Shown one piece after another: positions 38,132 through 51,291 of a DNA stretch of 64,000 bases. The DNA lies in contig CM068313.1 in the NCBI GenBank assembly GCA_034766995.1, positions 35,380,996-35,444,995 on the forward strand, written 5' to 3'. The notes below the pieces were generated by a model, which saw nothing but the letters and a program-made list of their open reading frames with translations, was not told the origin of the DNA and did not search any database. Position 1 is the first letter of the stretch. Every line of letters starts with the position of its first letter. The position numbers were made by a program, and so were the translations under genes. This DNA is from Acanthacorydalis orientalis. Lineage: Eukaryota; Arthropoda; Insecta; Megaloptera; Corydalidae.

Positions 38132-38288
38132 AACTGGGTGTGCAAGTTTATCACTAGCGCTTGGGAATATTTCATCCTCGCTAACTATTTCTGGATTTTA
38201 ATGGAAGGTGTATATCTACATAATCTTATTTTCACTTCCATGTTCTCTGATAACAGTGCTATCACCCTCTACGTCTGCTTAGGATGGG
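38132..38288 (+). CDS. Class B GPCR, exon with TM3 to start of TM4
   Basis: This exon encodes the end of extracellular loop 1, TM3, intracellular loop 2 and the start of TM4. It begins NWVCKF; its Cys is the conserved TM3 Cys that pairs with loop 2 (the Cys in DTLCW of the next exon). EYFILANYFWILMEGVYLHN is the class B TM3 signature, with the family's N-Y/F-x-W-x-L-x-E-G-x-Y-L core, and LIFTSMFSD follows as in PTH receptors. It ends YVCLGWG. The borders are TTTCAG and GTAAGT. It enters in phase 0, matching the previous exon, and leaves in phase 1, matching the next. No stop or frameshift. The receptor class is certain from the motifs; the PTH-like subtype is a judgement. Confidence 0.93.
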
Positions 38289-40484
38289 GTAAGTGTACGT
38301 ATGTAAATATGCATATGTGATTTGATTATCCTTCATGTAATATTGCCTGTTCTGAATCAGAAAGTAGAGTTAGCCGAGTTGCCAATTAAAGCTATGAAGT
38401 ATGGACGTAGATAAATATAATAGAATTTAATTGAATGATCTTGTATACAACACGGCGCAGATATAGCATAAACGAGGCAAAAATTCTATTTGCAACTATC
38501 ACATTAAAATTCTGTCCATTACTACAGTATATTTATTATTTTATCAAAGAAATTTAACGTTAATAGAAATCATAAATGAACATAATAATTATTTTTATTT
38601 ATAAGATAATAAATCAAACATCGGATTTAATTCCGTGGTAAACTATGTGACAGGCACATTTGATTTTTATATAACATGTTATCTATTTTTCAAACTTATG
38701 AAATAGCCTTATATTGTAGCCATAAATATATTTCTTTATTCCACATAATATATTAATTATATCTCATATTTATAATATTTAAATATACAATTCTATAATT
38801 TACATACGTGTTTGATGAAGAAATTATCACATACGGTGATAATTTCTGCACGAAAAAAAATTTTGTTTTATTGAAATTTTAGGATGAAATTATTTTTTAT
38901 ATATAGAAAGATATTTTTTTACTAATTTCATAATATATAAAAATAATAAAACAACATTTTGTAAATATCTTTGAAAAAAATATTTGTAATAAATTAATAT
39001 CTATGACAAATAAAAAAAAATTGACATACATCTAAATAACTTTATGTAACTCAGTGGAGTGTTATCCTATCGGAATTTGATTGGAAGGGAGGCACAACCA
39101 GAAGAGCACCAAACCAGTCTTTTATAAATTCATTACTGCAGTACAACACTGTACCTCCTAATTAAAATTTACCTGGGCCGTAACACTGACATAACTCTTC
39201 AATAATTTTATAAATATAAATAAAGAGTCAAAGAACATTTTTCAAATGTAATTTTAAAATAAATACAAACGATACTTTTTAATTACTTCATTAATTTACA
39301 AATATTTGAATATTTTTATGAAAAATTAACATTGTTTTGAAAAAAGTCAACAGTCATTGAAATATTATAAAATTTAAATAAACTCAATCAATTCTTCAAT
39401 TATTTTATATTTGATGAATTCTTGACGCATATTTTAACATGTAAAACAGAATCTTTATTGTTTTAAAAATATTTTAGATACAAATTGTCACGCTTTCAAT
39501 AAATTGTTTCACTAAATATACATGCATTGATTATATTACTACACAGAATTGAAAAAGTATCTCTAAAAGTACATATTGTTCTCATGAAATGCATTTTAAA
39601 ATCAGTCAGTTATAAGATTTTATGTTCGTATCAGGAAAAGTCCAATAAACATTCAATGATTTATTATAACTTTTATTGTATGTGTATATCGTTACGTGAC
39701 TGACTTACGGTCATTAACTGCACTTCAACATGAATATAAAAGGATAATATAAGAGTGACTTAGATTTCGACGATGGAATTTCTTTTCCCGTAATAAAACA
39801 GCTTCGACAATAAAAAGTGAATAAAATACAAATATATATTACAAAGTGTCGGCTTCAAGTAAACAGATTATTTTCTTAATATCAAGCATCAATGATTTTA
39901 AATAAAATCTATTACGTTATAAAACAATTGAAAAATCTAAATTATAAGATTTTTTTTAGAGAATAAATGACATTTAATAATCTATAAAACTATTTAAAAG
40001 AATCAAAGGAAATTGTATATGCACATAAAATCAATAACAAGTTTAAACAATGCTTTAAGTTGTGTTTTTTGATGAATTTATAATATTTAAGCATTTGGTA
40101 CTAAGTCAATTTAAATTAATATTATTAATAAAAATAAACTTTAAATATAAATCAATTTCGAAATCTATTTACATAATAAGTAAACATCATCTATTTTTCT
40201 AAAAATTTGTAATATTTTTTTTATTGATTGTTAAAGAATATTTTATAAATGTCAAAGGAAATATTTATTCTTTTTACAAAAGAATTCATATAATTAATAT
40301 AAAATATATTTATATCAATTAAAAACAAATAGATTTTTTTTCTAATATTGCTATACTTTCTCTCTGTATATCATTGTTTTATATTCCTATGCAATAATAA
40401 ATTAATATTGTTTTAAGTTCATAAGAAATAAATTTCTTGAAAATGAATATCTGATTCCGTTTTGATTCTTAAATATTAATATAA

Positions 40485-40620
40485 TTTAATGAGCTAAAGT
40501 AAAGTACTTTACAGCATCACTGAATATAAAGACGACTCGTCTCTGTATAATGAAAGTCGTCGAGAAGCTGAAGACTAATAAAGTTTCTCAACACTAACGC
40601 CGTGTTTAATTCCTACTTAA
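40485..40620 (+). mobile_element. Probable solo-LTR relic (Ty3/gypsy-like)
   Basis: The segment has the order expected of an LTR: a TATA-like AATATAAAGACGACTCG, then a 5'-UTR-like GAAAGTCGTCGAGAAGCTG, then a poly(A) signal in AAGACTAATAAAGTTTCTC, then AACGCCGTGTTTAATTCC. This layout resembles insect gypsy LTRs. Composition is clearly less AT-rich than the flanks. Outer TG and CA ends and a target duplication were not identified, so exact limits are open. No internal gag or pol is nearby. Confidence 0.4.
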
Positions 40621-41444
40621 TGCTAGATAACTAATTTGCATTGCAGGTAAAAGGATTGCCTCTTCAATGTTCACAGTAAAAGAGGTGACTAAACGCGATC
40701 TTATCTGAAAATTCATCTGGATTAATACCTTTATTTCTAGGTGGATGTAGACATTTCCCTCTAATATTTTAGAATATTAATTAATAAATAATAAAGGATA
40801 ATTTAAATAAATGATATAGATGTTTGTAGTTATTCACATCTATAATAATACTCTATTCTTGTTTTTTATAAATATTTAATTTTCATAGAAAATAACCACT
40901 ACTAGTTAAAAAATTAAATATTAATGAACTTCAATTTCGACAGAGTTGTAAATGAACTTAAATAAAGAAAATTTATATTTTAATTTTAAGTGTCACTTAC
41001 AAAGAACAAATATTTTACAGTATAAGATTTATTTTTAAAAATGTGTTTTCCGAATAAACTTTGTCGTTATTTTTATAATACAAGTTACATAAAATATATA
41101 ACTAAAGATACACTTTCAAAGACAAGTTGAGATTTAATATGCTTTTACAGAATATAGGAGTGAAGTATAAACTGAAACTTTTTTCTAAAGATATTCCTAT
41201 ATCGAATAATAATTTTATCTTATAACATTCAGTTCAAAGTCAATGTAAGATCTGCAAAATGAGTAATGATTGTTAATATGTTGAATAAATTATTATTTGG
41301 AAGAAATTATTATTCAAGAAGGAACATATAATAAAAACAGAATGCATATAACAAAAAATCATAGAGTAAAAAGAAAAACTATTTACTTCTAACAGTATTA
41401 ATTTAGAAATGAGAAAAATACTAATGAATATATACATCTGGAGT

Positions 41445-41480
<36 letters not shown>

Positions 41481-41930
41481 ACATATACGAGACATGAATA
41501 ATTGATTTTGTTGAAAAGAAAATATTGGTACCTTTTAAGACTTGGTGTCACCAAATTGTGTCTGAAGTAAGATCGATGAATACAATGATGGATAGTAAAA
41601 CATTCAGGAAACCAAATGAGTACATTTTTTTTGGATTAACTGAGAAATTAATAGACTACTTCTTGTGGTATGAAGAGCTATTAAAAATGATACTAAATGG
41701 TTACGAGATGAAAGGAAAGAACGATAGAAGAAACTGATATTTGAATAAATAAATCAAATAATTGAAAATATTATCAATTTAAGGAATCTTATCTAAAAGA
41801 AAAAGATATCATCTTAATTCTAATATGTATGTTAAAATAATTATCTACGCTTTTAATATTTGAATAATAAAAAAAATCTAATAACTTTGACATGTGTACG
41901 GAACTTGTAAAATAAAAATCGTTTTTTTAA

Positions 41931-41967
<37 letters not shown>

Positions 41968-43576
41968 ATTTAAATATGATGTTTCTGTACCTAATTTATA
42001 TTTAGTGCAGCAAATTTTTAAAATTTTATACTAATTTCAAGTTTTCCAAAAATGTTAAAATCTGTTTATAACTTTTAATTATAATAATTTAAATATTTTT
42101 AAAAATCTAAATTTTTAATATATTTGTTATTTACTTATATGTACTTGTATTTTTTATTTTTTAAATTAACAATTTAAATACTAATACAAATCAAATTCAA
42201 ATGTTATTGAAAATTATGAAATTGTTTATTCTAAATATAATTATAAATAAGATTAAATGTACATAAGTGAAGAATACGAAACATATATCAATTTTTAAAT
42301 GAACATTAATTTTCCAAATTAAACCATAATAAATTTTATTTTACCCAAATATTTTTCATATGATCATAAATTTTTCTCGGTTAAATTATTTTTGATTTTT
42401 CACTAATATTTCATTACTAGGATTTTATTTAACCTAAGTCACTAAGTAAGTAATGAAACTAAACTCAAATTATAATTTATAAAAAAATATAACCTAAGAA
42501 ATAATAGTGGAAATAATTAAATATATATTCAGATCGTCTTTTTGTATTTTCCTTTCAATTTCAATTTAATTATCGTCTCAGTTATCTCATTTTATCTCAA
42601 TGCGTTATTTGAAAAATAAAACTCTTAAATTGAAAAACGAATTAAAAGTATAAAAAATATTTTAATTAATATCTTATAAATATAAATCAAAGCGGTATTT
42701 ATATATCGAAAGAGAAAGAGAGATGTGTATGTAATTACACATTTATTAATGTAAGAATATTTTATTTAATGATTTGTTTCATTTAAAAGAATTAAAAGCT
42801 ATGGTAAAATAGAATTAAATATTGAACTTGAAAAATAATTAAAACGATTTACACCCACGACGAAATCGGAGACAGATTTATTTTGAAATCGATACAATAA
42901 ATACTCTAAAACATATTTGTCTTTGAATGGAAGAAGTTTAATTTATCGATTAATTAATTTTCTCGAACTCAGTTAGTGAAATGGTAATTGACAATTGGAA
43001 CTGATTTTACGCTCATTGCAACTCATTTGAAAATAACGTACTTGTAATTTCAATTTAGAAAAATAAATTACCACTATTCAATTTATTTTAAACAATTGTG
43101 TTTTTAGTACACAGTACTTTGATTTAATTAATTCTATATTTCGTTAAGTAAATATTAAAAAAATACATTTATTTAGTGTTTTACTATTATAACACAAACG
43201 ATATATAAATGAATAACCGTATTATATCTTTAAACATGTATGTAAATATTTAAATTCTTGCAGCATTTACATCTTTTCTTCTTTGCACCCTTTAATTATA
43301 AAATACACAAAATTGATATTTTCGCCGTGTAAAGGTTCTATGTTAAATTATTATTTTAAATTTTATCATGTTATCAACTTAATTATAGAGGAATAAGATA
43401 ATTTTAGAAGAAAGATGTAATATTTTTTACATAAATCTAAAAAACACTTTTATGAGTCCACTCTATATTTAATTAGTTAGACTAATAACTTAAACTATAC
43501 TTTTTATATCAAAATGCACCAAAATACACTTTTTCAAAACAACAGAAATGAAATCATTTATTACTATGTACATACT

Positions 43577-43622
<46 letters not shown>

Positions 43623-43701
43623 CACAATTTATTCCATGTATAATTGAATTTTAATTTGAAAAAGTTACAATCCAATTTTGGCACTGTGGTTAAATTCACT
43701 T

Positions 43702-43810
43702 ACACAAATAAGTCATTGTATCAACCTCAAATAATATTTTTTTCTGGTCAAAAATCTTCAATAAATACTTTTTAATTGTTTGAATATTTTATAGACAAAT
43801 ATACAATTCA
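43702..43810. mobile_element. MITE family B, partial copy
   Basis: It contains CACAAATAAG, then TTTCTGGTCAAAAATCTTCA and AATAAATACTTTTTAATTG, matching one end of family B copies at 7937 and 26822. The other end was not found, so it is truncated or decayed. Confidence 0.4.
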
Positions 43811-44424
43811 AATATTTCATTTAGATGCAAAAAAGCACTTAATAGTTTTGACCGTAGAACATTCTATTAATAATAATAAGAAATTTGAAATTAATAGACT
43901 TCTTAATAGATAAGTATTATTCATGTACAAATATTTTATAAAATAATACTAAGTTGTTGATGTAACTTACTAAATAGTCAATAGAGAAATTTATAAGTAG
44001 CCAAAACTATACAAAATATAATAGAAAACTATTGTTAGCCAACGAATTAAATACTTATATATTTATTGTTTCCATCATAGTTTGTTTTGAGACAAATGAT
44101 TATGTTGAAAAAATATTGACAGCCATTCTAAACAATATTGAAAACCGCAGAAAAACATGCAAGTAAATTGCTTAACGTTGTATTGTACATAATTTATGAA
44201 CTTCGCAGACCGCCTGTCAGTACTGACAGAACAGCACTACAGCAATCACCCTCGAGCAATTAGTGAATACTTTACGAATTATGTTCCCAAATCGTATTAT
44301 TTCTTGTTCTCAAAACTTAAATTAACTACAAGGATTTTCAGACCTGTCTGTGATTTTTTTTGTCTCGCGAGAATTATCGAAATTATTGAAATCAATTTGT
44401 ACGATTTACACTAATGTGATTATG

Positions 44425-45689
44425 TTGGATCAGTGCAACAGTACGTATACGATTTGAAATTGAAACTCAGATGATTATTTTACGCAGAAAACGCTTTTAT
44501 TAATGAATTATGTATACACCATCGTTTTTTCCAATCATTTTCCAATGCTCGGGTAGCTGTTTCAGTATTTCTCGTTCGTAAAAGCTGCGCGGTTTTTCGG
44601 CAAAAACGGCAGTGAGATGGTTTTTGGCAGCCTCCCCGATGTCAAATTTTTTACCATTTAAACTGTTCTCCAGCGACCGGAACAAATAATAATCCGAATT
44701 ACCAATGTCCGGAGAACACGGTGGATACGATATGATTTCCCATTTCAACTGCTTCAGTTTTTGTAGAGTCAGTTTTGCTGTATGTGATTTTGAATTGTCG
44801 TGGTGGAAGATAACCCCCTTGCGATTCGCCAAAATCGGACGCTTTTCTTTCATTGCTGCGTTCAGTTTGGTTAGTTGTTGACAATACTTTTCCTTATTAA
44901 TCGTTTCGTCCCGTGGGAGAAGCTGAAAATAAACAACATCTTTGCAATCCCACCAAACACACAGCAACACCTTCATCAGATGGAAGCCATCTTTGGTGAC
45001 TGTTTTTGTCCCTTCATTCACTTGTTTCCACGTTCATCTGCGTCGGACATAGTTGTACAGAATCCGTTTCTCATCACTAGTCACCAACCTATCCAAAAAG
45101 GCTCTCTTTTGAGTCGTCCAAGCAAAGAAACTGCCGAAGAGATGCGATCAAACTTGTTTTTCTCAGACAACGAGTGCGGCACCCACGTATCGAGGCTTTA
45201 ACGTGAACTCCAGCTTCTTTAAATGCCGAAATGTAGTCGATCTGTCAACGTTGAGTGTCTCGGCAACCTCTTCGTCGAAATTCTTGAGGTACTGTCAACT
45301 ATAGCTGGTCTTAGCCGTCCAGAGCGAGGTTGACCTTCGAGGTTAAAATCACCAAGTCGAAATTTAGCAAATCATTTCTTCACAGTTGGAACTGATGTTG
45401 CATGGTGCAAATAAACCTTCCGAATATTTTTCGTTCCTGTACCAACCGTTACCCCTATCCGAAACTCATACAAACTACCGTGACGAAAATGTATTTTTCG
45501 TTATCCAATTTCAACAAATTTTCTTACACACAAATCAAATCGAAATAAATGCGTCTTATACTCAAATGACAGCTGCGATTTTCACCTTTCAAACGATATA
45601 TAACATGAATACATTTCAATCACGAGCGCCGCCATGCTGTACTCTTGACACCACCTATTGAACCATATACAAACTTTTGCACTAATCCA

Positions 45690-45690
<1 letters not shown>
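44425..45690 (-). mobile_element. Mariner element, best preserved copy
   Basis: An element of 1266 bp with terminal inverted repeats TTGGATCAGTGCAACAGT (left) and, on the minus strand, TTGGATTAGTGCAAAAGT (right). TA follows the right end; the left flank is TG. It is much less AT-rich than its surroundings, and it lies antisense inside a receptor intron. The minus-strand transposase starts near 45640 and ends at 44500, with only a few disablements. Its lineage matches the element at 22585 by TIR type and by motifs such as VWWDC and the LPEHWK tail. Confidence 0.93.
44500..45300 (-). pseudogene. Mariner transposase, nearly intact
   Basis: The enzyme would cut and paste the element at TA sites using a DD34D catalytic triad. 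The last 173 codons (45021-44500) are fully open. They read through VLLCVWWDCKDVVYFQLLPR, the second catalytic motif VIFHHDNSKSHTAKL and the third region SPDIGNSDYYLFRSL, ending LPEHWKMIGKNDGVYI. Upstream, FLDRLVTSDEKRILYN carries the first catalytic Asp, then a TGA stop follows RRR. WVPHSLSEKN joins the HTH part FRHLKKLEFTLK after a small frameshift near 45200. DEEVAETLNVD and EGQPRSGRLRPAIVD lie farther up. The second motif has DNSKSH for the usual DNARPH. The plus-strand frames 44875-45201 and 45386-45661 are antisense shadows. Confidence 0.88.
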
Positions 45691-45692
<2 letters not shown>

Positions 45693-45740
<48 letters not shown>

Positions 45741-45793
45741 CATGTATGTACATACATACATATATTTATATGTATATATATATATATATATAT
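45693..45793. repeat. TA/CATA compound microsatellite abutting a mariner
   Basis: Pure TA from 45693, then GTATGCATGTATGTACATAC units, then TA again to 45793. It starts directly at the right end of the mariner. Confidence 0.9.
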
Positions 45794-47721
45794 AATTTAA
45801 ATAACCATTGCGGATGCAATTGTTGAGTTGGTCACAATGTCATAATAGAATCAAACTTTTAATACATCCGCAAGAAGATTTTATTTAAAATTTGATAAAT
45901 TTAATCAAGAGAAATCAATGTATAGCTAAAAAATTATTAGGCGTATACAGTTTTATACATAAGTAATAAAATTAATATATGTTTAGAAAAAGTAATTGAT
46001 TCTTATATTTATTTATTTTATTATATCATTTCAGTTAGGAATAATTACAAAAAAAATATTTCTCTATTGTCAGTCTAAATACTCGAAAAAAATCACTAAA
46101 ACCTTCGACTCAACAGTATGTACAAATATATATTCATATGTTAAATAAATTATTAATATAGTCTTAATAACTTGTTGTCTTATAATACTTATATAAAATT
46201 TTGTGAATAAAAATACCGAAAATTCCAAAATACTAGACTACGGGTATATGTGTACTTTGCTATTTTTCAGGTTATTTAGTTGTTAATATGTACTTATAAA
46301 ATATTTTATTTAATTTATGATATTTCAGAATTATTTCAAATTACATCATTAATCAAAGTAACTATTAACTCGTTAATCTAAGAAATATTTTTTTCGCAAA
46401 AAAAATTGTTAATTACTCTGTACATATGTAGTATATGTTTACATTTTTTTTATACAACGATTACTTGCTATACTTATGTTATTAGTAAACAATTATAATT
46501 CAGTTCTGTCTAGTTGCTGTACAGTTATAATTCTATTTGTAAAATCCATAGTAATTAATGATCTTTAATGCAAGTTGCTATGTTTTTTTAAATTAATTAT
46601 TTGTTATTTATTTAATTGAAAGCAAATACATATAGAAAAATATTTAAAAAATAAAAAATCATTTAAGTAATTGTTCATTACATTTCAATAATTATTACTG
46701 CAAAAGTATTTACGACTTACTAGATTAACAAAAATTTTTTTTTATTTTTCACCACGAAAAAACCTAAACGAAAAAATATATAAAATGAAATAAAAATCTA
46801 TAATAAAGAAATAATAATTAAATTACTAATATGAAACGATTTAAAAATTCATATATTAACACTTTGTGTGTCTATCTTCTTAAACTACAGGTGTAGAGCT
46901 GAATATTGAACACAAATTTTATTACCATCATAACTTTTTACTATAACTTTATATCAAAGTACTGGTTTTATTTGCAAAAGTTCTATAAAAATGCAGACGT
47001 CTAAGTATAAAACGGTTAAAATTTTATACTGTATTCAAAGTTCTTTGATATTGAAAAAGATTAACATAAAAATGAATTGTCGTCAGAATGTTTTATATTG
47101 ATTGCATAAATCATCTATTATTTATTTTACAGTATTAGAAAAATAAAATAAATCTACATGTGATATTAAAATTTGATAATGTGTATTTTATATCGATAAT
47201 GTTAAAAGCTTAATAATGATACATGAAGCATCAAAGAACTTATACATTAATCTATTTTTAAGAAACTTTAAGCATATATAATAAAACTTCAGTATTTTTC
47301 TAAGAGTTAAAATATAGAAAGTAAATCAATTTAAAAAGCTTATTCATTCATCTAAAAGACAATCAATCAATCAGACAAAAATAAATAAGTCAAATTCGTA
47401 GTACATTAAAATCGTTTCTAAAAACTGATTAAAGCTGAAACGTTTTTACAAAATTGATTTCACGACAACGTAAATTACTAGCGATCAATATGATTTGAAA
47501 GCATAAAATGTAGCGATAAGCAAAACCGAAGTCACATTATGTATTGATGTGACGAGAACTTTTTCGTTTATGAAATATTTCAAAATGAAATATTTATTGT
47601 AAATCGTTAAAAACATACGAACTTATCATAAATTTGTTGTTGCTTATCTTCAATTATCTAACGTCAACACTTTGCCGACGGTTACTGTGAACATCGATCT
47701 TACCACATTATTCTTTTATAG

Positions 47722-47852
47722 CTCTGCCATCAATCTTTATAATAACATGGGTCTTAGCAAGAATATATTTTGAAGATACACTCTGTTGGACGATCCATTC
47801 AAGTCAAGTAATTTTTATGATCATTAGGATGCCTATTGTATTTTCTGTACTT
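47722..47852 (+). CDS. Class B GPCR, exon with TM4 and start of TM5
   Basis: After two bases completing the codon split by the previous intron (G plus CT gives Ala), the exon reads 43 residues. LPSIFIITWVLARIYFEDT is TM4 following the conserved GW, and LCW carries the loop 2 Cys-Trp pair expected to bond to the TM3 Cys. QVIFMIIRMPIVFSVL begins TM5; its I-x-x-P matches the family (PTH receptor has WIIQVP here). The 5' border is a weaker acceptor, TTTTATAG, and the 3' border is GTAAGT. It leaves in phase 0. No disruption. Confidence 0.9.
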
Positions 47853-47879
47853 GTAAGTAACATTTTACATTTATATTCA

Positions 47880-47936
<57 letters not shown>

Positions 47937-48435
47937 TGCATGTATACATTTATATTAAATTATAATCCCTCCATTATCTCTTATAAAGAGTAGTGATACT
48001 GTTCTTTTTTAAAAAAAATAATGCAACAAAAAGTTTGTAACAAATTAAGAAATAAACTGACATAAAAGACTTTTAAGTGAATATAGTTTCAGTCTTCTAT
48101 TATTTTTTTTTACAAAAAAATGTTAATAAAACGAGAACATACAATATCGCTATGTATAATATCTCTAAACTTAACAAATTACCGAGTATTTATGTTAATA
48201 ATAACCACAAACTTCTTTTTAAATTATTATTTATAATATTTAATAATTTGTTATGTATATAGAAACAAATACTAACTAAGTTTAATTAATAAAAATTGCT
48301 GTAAAAGATTAAAAAATGACTAGATATTCAATTTATTTTATCATTGAAAATCGTACGTTTAAAATATTCTAAAATTATACTAAATATTTTTTGTGTAATA
48401 CCATTTTTAATTTTTTATAACTATTAATTATGTAT

Positions 48436-48503
<68 letters not shown>

Positions 48504-50447
48504 AAAAGATGTGTGTATATATATGTGTGTGTATGTGTATTCGAGTGTGTATGAAATAGAATCACAATAAATATATTTTTTACGAATTTTCCTCGAAATG
48601 TTATTGAGTAGAAATCACCCTTGAACATAATTGATGTAATATATCTACCTATCAATAATAAAGTATTGAAAGCATTACTCGAATTCAGCCTCTAGTAAGA
48701 TGTACGAATCCTTGTGGAAAACAAAAGTAGGTAATTTAATACTTACCCAACAATTTTTATCGAATAGAATAGTGAGACTATTATAACTTATTTCTAATAT
48801 GATATCGATTTATATATATTATAAATTTACATCGTATAGCATGCAGCGCATATCATCTCAAAAAAAAAAAAACATTTCGTCTTGAACGTTTAATAAATTA
48901 CTATTATGACAACGTTCTTATATAAACGAAACAAAAAATAAAATATAATAAAAATTATTCGTTTTTATACCTGCCTAATCGTTGTTCTGACCATTTTTTC
49001 TATTGTATCAATAATTTTTTATTTCAGTAAGGACATTCCAAATGGAATATTGATTCTATTTAATACTAAAGTTAGAAACATTTTTGGAGTGATTGTCGTT
49101 TTGCTAAGTGTTTTAGTTTATCTGCAGTCCGTTAAATATTTAATCGCTAATTTGATTTAATTGTTCGGTTTTGTGCCAATTAATTTTTTAAATATTTATG
49201 ACTTTTATATTATCCGATACTACATAAGTTAACGTTAATAATGCAAAGTAAATAACAAAAATTTTAAATCAAGATATTGAAGTAAATAGTTTCAAACCTT
49301 CTTATGAAGATCTTGATTTTTCAACCGATTTTTTTCTTTGTAAAAAAACTATTATAAATAAATAATACATATAATTTAACTAATAATATTGTTACAACTT
49401 TCATAAAAAAATCATTGAAAAAGAATTTCTCAAAAAGATGTTTACTGTATGTTAGAGAAATTAGAAATATATAAAAATAGAGATAGTACATTACATGATA
49501 ATATGAAAACAATTTAAACTCCACATTTTATGTGTATAAATAACCACATTCATTAAAGAGTACATATTGCACCATATAAGGCAAGGTATTATATGCAAAA
49601 CTTTGGCAAAAAGAAATTATTAGTTTCAATGTCGATGCACGTTCTATAATTTAAAAAATAATAAATATAATATATAATAGAACTACTCAGTAAAATAAAC
49701 TATCAAAAACTAAATAAGAACGCTTGTCAACAATTAAAATAACGAACAGGATATAATTACAAAATGTACTTTACAATATTATTCGCGTTAGTAGATATTA
49801 CAGATACCAAAAACTTAACTGAAAGCGTTCTAACTGTAAGTAAAAATAAAACAGAAAATTGAGATTCAACCAGTGCATGTAAGTAATAAAACCTATTTTT
49901 ATCGAGCGTTAATTAATTAAATATTAGTTCTTTATGTCAATACAAAACCCACTATCAAATTAATAACACACACAATTTTATATTATGTACCTTTCGTTCT
50001 TATCATGATGTTTTCAAGTACAAAAACCATTCTTAATGGAAGAAATTTTCTAACATCAAGCAGAGTTAAAAATATATTTAAATTCATATACATTTTAAAT
50101 ATTTTTTACGATTGCTTTTATAAACAGTATATAAACAAAAATATGTCATTATTCTGTGAGAATCTTGTGAGTTCATTTCTTTTACGAATCGTTTCGATTT
50201 TTGACATCTACTGATAGATTTTGAGATTGAGTCTCTCGCAGAATAATGAGCAACATGTATACAGAAAACAACGTGATGAAAAAAATATTTAGAACAGAAA
50301 TTAATCTAATACTATTAAATTTTAATCAGTATTTAATCTTATTTAAAAAAGTAACTTAATATATTTATTGTCATTACCATTACAATATTTTTGTTTTTAT
50401 TAAATACATTTTTTACTTAAATGTAGTATCAAATCGGACGTTTCATA

Positions 50448-50504
<57 letters not shown>

Positions 50505-50513
50505 TTATTTTAG
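47853..50513 (+). other. Receptor intron of 2.7 kb
   Basis: It runs from GTAAGT to TTTTAG. TA runs lie at 47885-47933, 48440-48537 (with CA/TG) and 50452-50497. A 40-codon frame after a TTTCAG near 49025 is hydrophobic but does not fit the receptor and is not called. Confidence 0.7.
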
Positions 50514-50602
50514 ATAAGCTTTGCACTATTTATCAACATCGTTCGTGTGCTACTTGTAAAACTGAATTCCGTTTATATACAAAGAAGAAAAGTCAGATAC
50601 AG
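50514..50602 (+). CDS. Class B GPCR, exon with end of TM5 and loop 3
   Basis: It reads ISFALFINIVRVLLVKLNSV, the conserved end of TM5, where FINIVRVL matches PTH and secretin receptors exactly in pattern. YIQRRKVRY of intracellular loop 3, the main G-protein contact, follows. The final AG of the exon joins a G in the next exon to make Arg. The acceptor is TTTTAG and the donor CAG followed by GTTAGT. It is in frame with its neighbours, phase 0 in and phase 2 out. Confidence 0.9.
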
Positions 50603-51291
50603 GTTAGTGTATACCATATACAAAATATATCGGTTTGTTTCTACGCATTTTTGAGTACGATTTGGTTTATCTTTTCATATAATATATTTTGTAGAGATAA
50701 TAAAATTATACCTTTTCCTAAATATGTTTTAATTTCACTGTCTTTTTATTACAAAATGAATACATACTTCTACACACACACACACCTACATGCATATATA
50801 TATATATATATATGACATTTTAATGACAGTAAAAACACACACATAAATTTAAAAAAATTAATTAAGAAGACAATATAAGTTACATAATATATTTTTTCAT
50901 GTTTTTCACAAAAATTTTCATACAATGTATTTTTTGGACATAATAAAATTACACCTTTTTCTACATATGTTTTCATTTTACTGTCTTTTTATAATAAAAT
51001 AAATACTTACGTACATATATATATATATATATATATAATTTTAATGACTGTAAAAACACAAACATAAATTTTAAACAATTAGTTAAAAAGACACTATAAT
51101 TGACTTCATATAGTTACTTTTTACAATGCTCTATTAATATCTATATTTTATTACTGGAGTTAATTGAAATTATTTTTTAAATTGTTTATTTCTGCACATA
51201 TCCAATAAAAAAATATTGGATAAGTGTATTATCTACACTTATTGACATTAAAAAAAATTATGATTTACTTCAAATATACTTCTTCACTTAG
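50603..51291 (+). other. Short receptor intron with a tandem duplication
   Basis: A 0.69-kb intron from GTTAGT to CACTTAG. Most of it is two diverged tandem copies, listed separately. Confidence 0.75.
50690..51105. repeat. Two-copy tandem duplication, unit about 245 bp
   Basis: Copy 1 starts near 50690 and copy 2 near 50933. Both contain ATAATAAAATTA then ACC, then ATATGTTTT and ACTGTCTTTTTAT, then a TA run, then TTTTAATGAC and GTAAAAACACA. Divergence is moderate, with the TA runs differing in length. Confidence 0.7.

Larger units (their letters stand above)
38289..47721 (+). other. Receptor intron of 9.4 kb with LTR relic and mariner
   Basis: It runs from GTAAGT to TTTTATAG. Very AT-rich. 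It contains the LTR-like relic at 40485, a partial MITE B copy, the mariner at 44425 and TA runs at 41449-41475, 41935-41962, 43581-43623 and 45693-45793. The frame at 41525-41737 has no recognised domain. Remaining sequence holds nothing recognised. Confidence 0.75.

Noticed and set aside
48440..48540. Regularly spaced repeats that could suggest an array
   Set aside because: These are CA/TA/TG dinucleotide runs. No CRISPR-like direct repeats with unique spacers exist in the window.
49026..49160. Hydrophobic 40-codon frame after a TTTCAG (FGVIVVLLSVLVYLQ)
   Set aside because: It lies between two receptor exons that already join perfectly in phase at TM5, and inserting it would break the helix and add a stop.
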